Made by a program: the position numbers and the translations under genes. 44,139 nt of DNA from DASPWV01 sp046727855 (lineage in GTDB: Bacteria; Acidobacteriota; Vicinamibacteria; Vicinamibacterales; UBA2999): positions 1-44,139 of the forward strand of contig JBKPDL010000005.1 in NCBI GenBank assembly GCA_046727855.1, read 5' to 3'. Shown here piece by piece: positions 15,741 through 23,104 of this stretch. Numbering within the stretch: the first letter of the stretch is position 1; every line of letters begins with the position of its first letter. The notes under the pieces are model-generated. The model had not been told where the DNA came from. It saw only the letters and a list, made by a program, of their open reading frames with translations, and did no database searches.

Positions 15741-16570
15741 CGGCCGCGACGCTCCCCCTCGCGTGCACCGTTCGCAATTGCGGCGCACCGCTAGCGCAGC
15801 GCGGCGGCGCCTTCGCGTGCCGCCGCGGACATTCCTACGACATCGCGCGCAGTGGATATCTCAATCTGCTGCAGCCACAGGATCGGCGATCGCGCGCCGC
15901 CGGTGACAGCAAAGCGGCGATCGAAGCGCGAGCCCGTTTGCTCGCCAATGGCGTCGGCCGCACGATTCTGAACGGGTTCGTGGATCGTGCGGCGGCGCTC
16001 GATCTGCCGGAGGATGCCGTGGCAGTCGACCTTGGCTCCGGCGGCGGCCACGCGCTCGACGCCATTTCAACACTGAGCGCGATTGCCGGAATCGGCATCG
16101 ATCTTTCGACGGCGGCGGCTGAGTTCGCCGCGCGCCGCTTTCCCGCGGTCACCTGGGTCGTCGCCAACGCCGATCGTCATCTGCCGTTACTCGACGAGAG
16201 CGTCGATCTCGTTTTGTCGCTGCACGGACGGCGCAATCCGTCAGAGTGCGCACGAGTGCTCACACGATCCGGGTACCTGCTGGTGGCGCTGCCCGCGCAC
16301 GACGACCTGATCGAGCTCCGCGCATCCGTACTTGGCGCAGGCGTGGAGCGTGACCGCGCCGATCGTCTCCTCGACGAGCACACGGCGCACTTCACCCTGC
16401 TCGAACGCTTTTTCGCACGCGAGCGGCATCATCTCGACGCCGCAGCTCTCCGCGATCTGTTGCGTGGGACGTACCGCGGCGGTCGGACGCGCGTGGCGGC
16501 GGGGATCGAGAGGTTGACGGAACTCGATGTCACGCTTGCTGCCGAGGTATTCGTCTTTACCCGCAAATAA
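15737..16570 (+). CDS. rlmA: RlmA-family 23S rRNA (guanine-N1) methyltransferase
   Basis: 277 aa SAM-dependent methyltransferase predicted to modify a guanine in 23S rRNA. The N-terminal zinc-binding module has the RlmA pattern: CTVRNCGAPL...FACRRGHSYDIARSGYLNLL (three Cys and one His, then the conserved YLNLL). The SAM-binding motif I is VAVDLGSGGGHAL near residue 95, and the second half ends in EVFVFTR. The start is a GTG at 15737 overlapping the preceding short ORF. Whether it targets G745 (RlmAI) or G748 (RlmAII) cannot be told from sequence. Confidence 0.85.
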   Translation: MTAATLPLACTVRNCGAPLAQRGGAFACRRGHSYDIARSGYLNLLQPQDRRSRAAGDSKAAIEARARLLANGVGRTILNGFVDRAAALDLPEDAVAVDLGSGGGHALDAISTLSAIAGIGIDLSTAAAEFAARRFPAVTWVVANADRHLPLLDESVDLVLSLHGRRNPSECARVLTRSGYLLVALPAHDDLIELRASVLGAGVERDRADRLLDEHTAHFTLLERFFARERHHLDAAALRDLLRGTYRGGRTRVAAGIERLTELDVTLAAEVFVFTRK

Positions 16571-16598
16571 TCGCCGCTCTTCCCTTCGCGCCTTTGTC

Positions 16599-16650
16599 GC
16601 GCGGACCTTTCGCTCTGCGTCGATGATGTAGCGCGGACCTTTAGGTCCGC
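16599..16650. repeat. GCGGACCT palindrome with a 12-bp direct repeat
   Basis: A perfect 18-bp palindrome, GCGGACCT-TT-AGGTCCGC (16633-16650). The 12-mer GCGCGGACCTTT occurs at 16599-16610 and again at 16631-16642, so half of the element is duplicated 32 bases upstream. It lies in the 159-base gap between two convergent genes; nothing else in the gap was recognised. An imperfect relative lies at 28081-28100. Confidence 0.65.
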
Positions 16651-16729
16651 CTTGCTTCATGTATCACGCGGGCCTTTCCCTGCCTGACTCGGCATGAGCG
16701 CCCAAGTCGAAGCGCAGGCCCGCGATAGG

Positions 16730-17398
16730 TCACCTCGTGTCCCACCAGCGGGAAAGGCTGCGTCCCGTCTCGCGCGGACGGCGGGAATAGTGAGAGATGT
16801 CGTTGAACAGCATGAGGCGGACACGGACGGGGTCGCGAAAGTCGAGCACGTTCACACATGCGGGCGCCTGGTCGAGCCGGTCGCGATAGCCGCGAGGATC
16901 AAAGCCCAACAAGCTGCTGAGCGTCAGCCGAATCGTGGCTTTGTGCGACACCACCGCCAGGGAATCGCCGCCATGCCTCGTGACCACTTCGCGGATCACC
17001 GGCAGCGCACGCGCCAGCACCGAGACGCCCGATTCTCCGCCGTCGGGGGCGAAGGTGAACGGATCCTCTTCCCAGGCGGCGTACTCGTCCGGGTAGCGAT
17101 CCTCGACCTCGCGCCGCGTTAATCCTTCCCAGCGCCCGTGGCTGATCTCGCGCAAGCCGTCGCGGGTCTGCACGGCGAGCGCACAGCGATCGGCGATGAT
17201 GTGCGCGGTTTCCACCGCACGCGAGAAGGGGCTCGCGTAAACGGCTGCAATGCCCTCGTGCCGAAGCCGCTCGCCGAGGCGGGCCGCTTGTGCTCTGCCT
17301 TCATCCGAGAGATCGACGCCGACATCTCCGGAAAAGCGGTCCTCGGCTGTGAGCTGCGTCGCGCCGTGGCGGACGAGATAGACGCGGGTGATGTGCAT
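16730..17398 (-). CDS. Histidine phosphatase (phosphoglycerate mutase-like)
   Basis: 222 aa cytoplasmic phosphatase of branch 1. The nucleophile His lies in VYLVRHGATQ, with the second Arg region ASPFSRAVETAHIIA, the Glu-bearing LREISHGRWEGLT, and the second His in LAVVSHKATIRL. This is the pattern of cobalamin-type or broad-specificity phosphatases (CobC/GpmB-like) rather than true phosphoglycerate mutase. It is divergent from the DNA ligase, with 36 bases between the two start codons. Substrate unknown. Confidence 0.88.
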   Translation of the reverse strand: MHITRVYLVRHGATQLTAEDRFSGDVGVDLSDEGRAQAARLGERLRHEGIAAVYASPFSRAVETAHIIADRCALAVQTRDGLREISHGRWEGLTRREVEDRYPDEYAAWEEDPFTFAPDGGESGVSVLARALPVIREVVTRHGGDSLAVVSHKATIRLTLSSLLGFDPRGYRDRLDQAPACVNVLDFRDPVRVRLMLFNDISHYSRRPRETGRSLSRWWDTR

Positions 17399-17434
17399 TC
17401 CGGATATATTCGGGTATCAGCACCGCGTCTGGAC

Positions 17435-18535
17435 ATGCCACCGACCGATTCCTCACCTGCATCTATCGAGCCGCCGATCGAGCCGATGCTCGCCAAACTC
17501 GCCGAAGAGCTGCCGAACGGGAACACGTTTCTTTACGAGCCCAAATGGGATGGGTTTCGCGCCATTGTGTTTCGCGGCGACAACGGTGACGTGTTCATCC
17601 AGAGCCGCGATCTACGTCCGCTCGATCGCTACTTTCCCGAAATGCACGACGCGTTTGCGGCGCAGCTACCCGACGGCTGCGTCATCGATGGCGAGCTCGT
17701 GATGCCCACGCCGGCCGGACTCGACTTCGATGCGCTGCAGATGCGGCTGCACCCCGCTGCGTCGCGCGTCGCGAAGCTGGCCAAAGAAACGCCCGCATCG
17801 TTCGTCGCGTTTGATCTGCTCGCCGTGGACGGCCGGAACATCATGCACCTTGCTCAGCGCGAACGGCGCACGCGGCTGGAAACGCTTCTTGCCGCGATCA
17901 CGCCGCCAATCTATCTGACGCCGATGACGCGCGATTGTGCGGTTGCAAACGACTGGCTGAAGCAATTCGAGGGCGCCGGGCTCGACGGTGTCATCGCCAA
18001 ACCGGAGGATGCCGAGTATCAGCCTGGCAAGCGCGCCATGATCAAAGTGAAGCACGTGCGCACCGCCGACTGCGTCGTTGCGGGATTCCGCTGGCACAAA
18101 ACCGGAGAGGGCATCGTCGGGTCGCTGTTGTTGGGGCTGTACGACAACAAAGGCGCGCTGCACCACGTCGGCATTACGTCCGCGTTCACAATGACGGTAC
18201 GGCGTCAACTGGCCAAGGAGCTGGAGCCGCTGCGGAAGAACGCGCTCGACACTCATCCCTGGCGGGAATGGGCCGAAGCCAACGGTGGCGCGACGCGGAT
18301 GCCCGGCGGTCAAAGCCGCTGGAGCGCGGGAAAGGACCTTTCCTGGGAGCCGTTGCGCATCGAGCGCGTGTGCGAAGTCAAGTACGACCACCTGCAAGGC
18401 GATCGTTTCCGTCACGCGACGATCTTCCTGCGCTGGCGGGCGGACAAGCAGCCGAAAGACTGCCGCTACGATCAGCTCGAGGTCACGACCCCTTACGAGC
18501 TCGAGAAGGTGTTCGGCGCCACGACTCGGCGCTGA
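17435..18535 (+). CDS. ligC: ATP-dependent DNA ligase (LigC/LigD ligase-domain type)
   Basis: 366 aa. Seals nicks using ATP; in bacteria this type serves Ku-dependent end joining or repair. The adenylated Lys37 lies in YEPKWDGFRA (motif I), with motif III FVAFDLLAVDG, motif IV GLDGVIAKP and motif V MIKVKHVRTADCVV, followed by an OB-fold ending in EVTTPYELEKVFG. The start at 17435 is chosen because homology begins with PPIEPMLAKL; the open frame extends a further 99 codons, but over the divergent gene. The 3' end overlaps the convergent polymerase gene by 53 bases. Confidence 0.88.
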   Translation: MPPTDSSPASIEPPIEPMLAKLAEELPNGNTFLYEPKWDGFRAIVFRGDNGDVFIQSRDLRPLDRYFPEMHDAFAAQLPDGCVIDGELVMPTPAGLDFDALQMRLHPAASRVAKLAKETPASFVAFDLLAVDGRNIMHLAQRERRTRLETLLAAITPPIYLTPMTRDCAVANDWLKQFEGAGLDGVIAKPEDAEYQPGKRAMIKVKHVRTADCVVAGFRWHKTGEGIVGSLLLGLYDNKGALHHVGITSAFTMTVRRQLAKELEPLRKNALDTHPWREWAEANGGATRMPGGQSRWSAGKDLSWEPLRIERVCEVKYDHLQGDRFRHATIFLRWRADKQPKDCRYDQLEVTTPYELEKVFGATTRR

Positions 18536-19820
18536 CCGGCCATCCGCTCTCGACGTCCTCGTCGGGATCGAGCGGACCCTGCTTGGGCCTGAGCTTTGCT
18601 GGCACGTGCTGCAGATTGACGCGCACACGCGTCCACGTGGACGACCGTCCGCGCATTGAATCGACCAGAACGTCAGCCGGCTCGAGGAGGGCGGCGACGT
18701 CTGGATGCTTGCTCTTCCACCGTTCCAATCCCGCGAGGGCGTCGTCTTTTTTTCGCGCGCGTCCGATTTCGATGAGCGGAAATTTCGGCGTCCTGCGGCC
18801 GGTGGGTCCGGCGGTCGTCGCCGCGCGACGACGGGACGGCTGCACACGCGGCGGTTCACCGGGTTGCTTCTTGTACTGCGGCGGCCAGGGCGCGTCGCCG
18901 AGACCTTCTTTCTCGTGCCGCGCTGACAGTTCGAGCAACGATTCGAGCGAACAGACTGCGTTGTCGATCTGCTCGTGTCGATCGCCGATCCGGGCGAAGC
19001 GTGCCGGCATCGTTCGCAGTGTGAAGTCGGCTGGATTGCACTCGTCGATTTCGCTCCACGTCAGCGGCGCCGAGACGCGGGCGTCCGGCTTCGGGCGCAC
19101 TGAATAGGCGGACGCCACCGTGCGGTCTTTCGCGTTCTGGTTGTAGTCGATGAACACGCCGTGGCGCTCCTCTTTCCACCACTTGCTCGTCGCAATGGTT
19201 GGGGCACGCCGCTCCACTTCGCGCGCGAGCGCCACCGCCGCGCGCCGCACTTCCTGGAAGTTCCAGCGCCGCTGGATACGCACGTTCACATGAATGCCGC
19301 GAGAGCCCGACGTCTTCGGCCAGCCCACGAGGCCGAGATCCTCGAGCGTCGCATGGACGATACGCGCGACGTCCTGGACTTGAGGCCATTCAATGCCAGG
19401 GACCGGATCGAGATCGACACGCAGCTCGTCAGGATGATCCAGATCGTCGGCGCGCACCGGATGGGGGTGAAGCTCGAGGCATGCGAGATTCGCCATCCAC
19501 GCCAGCGCCGCGGCATCGCCTGGGACCACCTCCGCCGCCGTACGTCCGGAAGGGAATTTCAGCGCGACAACTTCGATCCAATCGGGTCGCGATTCGGGGG
19601 CGCGCTTCTGATAGAAGAACTCGCCGTTGATGCCGTTGGGATAGCGCACCAGCACGTTCGGACGTCCGCCTGCGCCGCGCAGCGCGCCGTCGGCGACAGC
19701 GAGATAGTACTGCACGACATCGAGTTTGGTGTAGCCGGCATCGGGAAACAGGACCTTCTGTGGATTCGAGATGGAAATCTCGCGGCCGTCGATCTCGAGC
19801 ACTGCAGGAACGTTCTTCAC
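18483..19820 (-). CDS. LigD-type polymerase/primase (archaeo-eukaryotic primase family)
   Basis: 445 aa. The non-homologous-end-joining polymerase fills gaps and adds nucleotides at broken ends. Conserved parts: the N-terminal ISNPQKVLFPDAGYTKLDVV, RYPNGINGEFFYQKRAP, the catalytic Asp pair in ELRVDLDPVPGIEW, KTSGSRGIHVNVRI, and VFIDYNQNAKDRTVASAYSV with the third acidic residue. The C-terminal about 140 residues (from HEKEGLGDAPWPPQY on) are Arg/Pro-rich and not part of the core. It faces the ligase and overlaps it by 53 bases, and its start overlaps the amidase stop by four bases. In LigD proteins these two activities are fused; here they are split. Confidence 0.88.
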   Translation of the reverse strand: MKNVPAVLEIDGREISISNPQKVLFPDAGYTKLDVVQYYLAVADGALRGAGGRPNVLVRYPNGINGEFFYQKRAPESRPDWIEVVALKFPSGRTAAEVVPGDAAALAWMANLACLELHPHPVRADDLDHPDELRVDLDPVPGIEWPQVQDVARIVHATLEDLGLVGWPKTSGSRGIHVNVRIQRRWNFQEVRRAAVALAREVERRAPTIATSKWWKEERHGVFIDYNQNAKDRTVASAYSVRPKPDARVSAPLTWSEIDECNPADFTLRTMPARFARIGDRHEQIDNAVCSLESLLELSARHEKEGLGDAPWPPQYKKQPGEPPRVQPSRRRAATTAGPTGRRTPKFPLIEIGRARKKDDALAGLERWKSKHPDVAALLEPADVLVDSMRGRSSTWTRVRVNLQHVPAKLRPKQGPLDPDEDVESGWPVSAESWRRTPSRARKGS

Positions 19821-22018
19821 TGCCCCGGACGGTATTCCCGTTCAGTGTGGCCTTTGAGCTGATCGCGATAGAAGTACACCTCACGCAGATCGCCGGTTGC
19901 GTATCGCATCGCCTGATCGTTGAAGTGCTTGGAGGACGGATCGCCGCTCTCGCCGCCGGCGCTCACCGCTCGGGCCTGTACGCGATCGCCGAACTCGACG
20001 ACGGCGACAAAGCTGTTGCCGCTCGTGCCGTACATCTTCTTCGTGCCTGGATACGTGCGCGCGCCAAATGACGCCAGCGATCCCCATCGCGCGGACGTAA
20101 AGCCGACCGGAATGCTCGCACGCGCGTCGTTGAACGGCTGCACGATGTCGCCGGTAAGGCGCTGAAAGCGATTGATCTCGCCCCACGGCGTCTTCCATGT
20201 GCCGAAGTCGGCGCTGAGTTTGTCCGACGCGGCAGATAAGGCCTGAAGCAGTTCCTCCGGCGTGGCCTTATCGACAATGTAATCGTCGGTCGACATGCCG
20301 ATCTTGCGTGCAGCGTCCGCGAAGCGACGACCGGCTTCTTCTCCCCAATAGACGGCAAGCGACGTTGGGATGGAGTTCACGCCCCATCGAAGATCCCACA
20401 AGCGTACGGTCGCAATATGATCCGACAGCTTGGCCTTCAGCGCGCTGCCTGCCGGCGTCCGATCCCACGCTTCGATCAACGCCGGCATCAGGTCTTCGAA
20501 CCCGGTGAGATAGCTGTCGTACGCCGCCGTGATGAGCGACGACAGCGTGAAGTCTTTCTTGTCCCGAAGCACGCGAATGGCGTGGAAGCCGCGCGCGTTC
20601 TCGGCACCGCGCTCGACGTAGACGGGAAAATCCGACTTCCTCGGGCTGTAGGATCCCGCCGCAGTCCACGGCCAGTTGTTGGTGTTGAACAGCCAGCCGC
20701 TCGCCGGGTTGAGCAAGCCAGGGGTCTCGTCGATCGAGAGCACGCCGTTCCACTCGGTTGCCGGACCGCTGCCGTCCACGGGCTTCGTCCAATCGAATCT
20801 CGTGTCGCGCCTCGGAATGAAGTTCGAATGGAAGTAGGCGATGGTCCCGTCGGCATCGGCATAAATCGTGTTGTTCGACGAGTTGGTGTGCAACTCCATG
20901 GTCTCGCGAAACGCTTTGTAGTTTCGCGCTTTGGTCCTCGAGTACGACTGCATCAGTGCCTTGACCGGCTCTTGCATGAGTCGAACGCTGACCCACTTGC
21001 CGTCAGCGTCGCGGACGATCGGACCGTGATGTGTGCGGTAAACGGTGAACTCCTTGCGCGCCAGCCCGGTGGCCGTCTTGTACGGGACGACGATTTTACT
21101 CGCAGTGACGGGACGCTCCTCGTTGCCGTACTTGTAGAAGAAGCTGTCGCCCTTCTTCACGATGGTTTCAAGGTATTCGTCGATGTTGTCAACACCGCTC
21201 GACGTGTGCATCCAGCCGGCGCGATCGTTGAACCCCTGGTAGATGAAGAACTGTCCCCACGTGAGCGCGCCGTAGGCGTTCAGTCCTTCCTCGCTCACCA
21301 TCTGCGCTTCGGAACGGAAAAAAAACGACGTGTGCGGGTTAATCAGCAACAGCGCGCGTTTCGCCACGGTGTTGGAGGGGGCGATCGCGATACCGTTGGA
21401 TCCGGTCGGTTCACGAGAGGTCGCGTCTTCGTCCTGCGGCGCAGCAATGCGCGCGCTCGCCAGCGCTGACGTGGTGGAGCGATTGCCGTAGAACGCTTCG
21501 AGCTGCGTGAGATTAACGCGCTCGATATCGCCGCCGATGCTGCCCTCGCTGAAGGTCAGCGCCATCCATGGTTCGAATCGTTTGATGACCTTTGGAGTAA
21601 CTTTGGGATGCGTGTGAAGGTAGTAGTTGAGGCCGGCCGCCCACGCGTTCATCAATGCCTTGAGCCACTCCGGACTCGACTCGTACTTGGCGGTCATGTC
21701 GGCGGGATCGATGAACAGCTTCATCCGCAAGTCGCGATAAATCTCGCTTTGGCCTTCGGCTTCGGCCAGCCGCCCGATGGAGTTGAGATAGTTGGTTTCC
21801 ACGCGGTTGAAGTCGTCCTCGGCCTGCGCATAGATCACCCCGAACACCGCGTCGGCGTCGGTCTTGCCGTAGACGTGCGCAATGCCCCAGTCGTCGCGAA
21901 CAATCGTGACGTTCCGCGCTTGTCGCTCCCACGCGGCAACCTCGCCGCTTTGCTGCGCCGTTCCAGGCGCGGTGGTCACGAGGCACGCAGTGGCAAGGAC
22001 GAGAACGAACTTGTTCAT
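19817..22018 (-). CDS. Penicillin acylase-family amidase (Ntn hydrolase)
   Basis: 733 aa exported precursor that would self-cleave into two chains. Signal peptide MNKFVLVLATACLVTTAPGT. The alpha chain is followed by the processing site EPTGSNGIAIAP, where Ser207 becomes the N-terminal nucleophile. The region after it (NPHTSFFFRSEAQM) and the later SSNNTIYADADGTIAYFHSN carry the oxyanion Asn signature. Members hydrolyse acyl amides such as penicillins, N-acyl-homoserine lactones or choloylglycine; the substrate cannot be told here. It acts in the periplasm. The stop overlaps the start of the polymerase gene (ATGA), an odd pairing that probably reflects compact packing only. Confidence 0.9.
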   Translation of the reverse strand: MNKFVLVLATACLVTTAPGTAQQSGEVAAWERQARNVTIVRDDWGIAHVYGKTDADAVFGVIYAQAEDDFNRVETNYLNSIGRLAEAEGQSEIYRDLRMKLFIDPADMTAKYESSPEWLKALMNAWAAGLNYYLHTHPKVTPKVIKRFEPWMALTFSEGSIGGDIERVNLTQLEAFYGNRSTTSALASARIAAPQDEDATSREPTGSNGIAIAPSNTVAKRALLLINPHTSFFFRSEAQMVSEEGLNAYGALTWGQFFIYQGFNDRAGWMHTSSGVDNIDEYLETIVKKGDSFFYKYGNEERPVTASKIVVPYKTATGLARKEFTVYRTHHGPIVRDADGKWVSVRLMQEPVKALMQSYSRTKARNYKAFRETMELHTNSSNNTIYADADGTIAYFHSNFIPRRDTRFDWTKPVDGSGPATEWNGVLSIDETPGLLNPASGWLFNTNNWPWTAAGSYSPRKSDFPVYVERGAENARGFHAIRVLRDKKDFTLSSLITAAYDSYLTGFEDLMPALIEAWDRTPAGSALKAKLSDHIATVRLWDLRWGVNSIPTSLAVYWGEEAGRRFADAARKIGMSTDDYIVDKATPEELLQALSAASDKLSADFGTWKTPWGEINRFQRLTGDIVQPFNDARASIPVGFTSARWGSLASFGARTYPGTKKMYGTSGNSFVAVVEFGDRVQARAVSAGGESGDPSSKHFNDQAMRYATGDLREVYFYRDQLKGHTEREYRPGQ

Positions 22019-22070
22019 GGCGGCGATTCTGTCACAGCTATACTGCCGTCACAAATTGTGGAGTTCGCAC

Positions 22071-22493
22071 ATGGGCGCCCCAGCCAACGTCAAACAGGCC
22101 GTCCCTTTTTTCTCGGTGATGGACATGGAGCGATCCCTTCGTTTTTATCTCGACGGCCTCGGCTTCACGATGACAAACAAGTGGATCGTCGATGGCGCGG
22201 TGCGCTGGTGCTGGCTGGAGCATGGAGAGGCGGCGATCATGCTGCAGACCTTCATGCGCGAAGGACCGCACAAGAACGTGCCGGCTACGGCGGTGGGACT
22301 GGGCGTCACGATCTGCTTCATCTGCGAGGACGCGCTGGCGCTCTATCGCGACTTCATCGCACGCGGCATCGCCGCCACAAAACCGTTTGTCGGCAATGCA
22401 ATGTGGGTCACCGACGTGACCGATCCGGATGGCTACAAGCTCTACTTCGAGAGCAAGACAGACGCTCCAGAAGAATCCGAGTACTCCGGGTGA
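22071..22493 (+). CDS. VOC-family (glyoxalase/bleomycin-resistance-like) protein
   Basis: 140 aa, one vicinal-oxygen-chelate unit of two beta-alpha-beta-beta-beta modules: VPFFSVMDMERSLRFYLDGL at the start, then LGVTICFICEDALALYRDF and VTDVTDPDGYKLYFES. The C-terminal Glu is in the usual metal position (YFES), and the WCWLEHGEAAIM strand is typical. The start at 22071 follows TGGAG at about 12 bases. A TATACT hexamer at 22039-22044 is a possible -10 box. Substrate unknown. The 3' end overlaps the convergent pseudogene by 52 bases. Confidence 0.85.
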   Translation: MGAPANVKQAVPFFSVMDMERSLRFYLDGLGFTMTNKWIVDGAVRWCWLEHGEAAIMLQTFMREGPHKNVPATAVGLGVTICFICEDALALYRDFIARGIAATKPFVGNAMWVTDVTDPDGYKLYFESKTDAPEESEYSG

Positions 22494-22998
22494 TCGTGCG
22501 CTCCGCGTACGCGGTCGAGGAAGGCGCGCACCGCCCGGATTTGCGAGTTTGACAATTCGAACGGAAAACCGAGCGCGCTGCCGGTGACGCGCCGCGCGTT
22601 GGCGATCTGCTGCAGCCCATCGATCGAAAGAGGGGCGGCCATCGAGTCCATAGCGAGCTCGCTGTAAATCGCTTGCGCGCCTGACAAATCGATCGGGTCA
22701 CCGTCATCGACTGTGAGCGACAGTTCCGGCCGTGGCGCCCAGAACATGCCGACATACGCGGGCAGCTCGAATGCAGCTGACGGGGCGCTCGGCGTCTTTC
22801 CTGAGAAGCGATAGGCGAGCTTCAGCACTGGCGCCGGCTTGCCGTCAGGGCTTTCGGTTCGAGCGTGAGGCTGATCTCGCTCTGCTTCAGCAGCTCGAAG
22901 AAGGCGACGCGAATGTCTCCATCGCGCGGTGGCGGGAGCACTTGCGCCACCCAGGCGCTCGTCGCGAGAACCAACGACGCGACCACGGGCGAGATCAT
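22442..22998 (-). pseudogene. Secreted protein gene split by a single-base frameshift
   Basis: Frame one starts at ATG 22998 (MISPVVASLVLATSAWVAQV, a signal peptide, then PPPRDGDIRVAFFELLKQSE) and runs into a stop at 22822. Frame two continues the same protein (SPDGKPAPVLKLAYRFSGKT onward) to 22442, about 130 residues. Adding one A to the AAA run at 22852-22854 joins them as LEPKSPDGKPAPVLKLAYRF. The joined product is about 185 aa, exported, of no recognised family. It could be a true frameshift, programmed -1 slippage or an assembly indel. It follows the prolyl oligopeptidase gene on the same strand. Confidence 0.65.
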
Positions 22999-23020
22999 TT
23001 GCGTCTTTCCCTGCCTGCCT

Positions 23021-23079
23021 GCCCCACCGCGAGCCGAAGGCGGAGTGGCCCCAGCCGGCGAGCCGGTCGCCAGCCGGCG
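23021..23079. repeat. GC-rich imperfect inverted and direct repeats
   Basis: In the 106-base gap between two minus-strand genes: GCCCCACCGC pairs imperfectly with GCGGAGTGGCC across AGCCGAAG (23021-23050), then CAGCCGGCG is repeated directly at 23052-23060 and 23071-23079. Possible REP-like element or processing site between co-oriented genes. Confidence 0.45.
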
Positions 23080-23104
23080 TTGCGGGTCCTACCGCGAAGC
23101 GGCC

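Noticed and set aside
21608..22552. 314-codon plus-strand frame spanning the amidase start and the VOC gene
   Set aside because: Antisense or out-of-frame to two well-supported genes; no family features.
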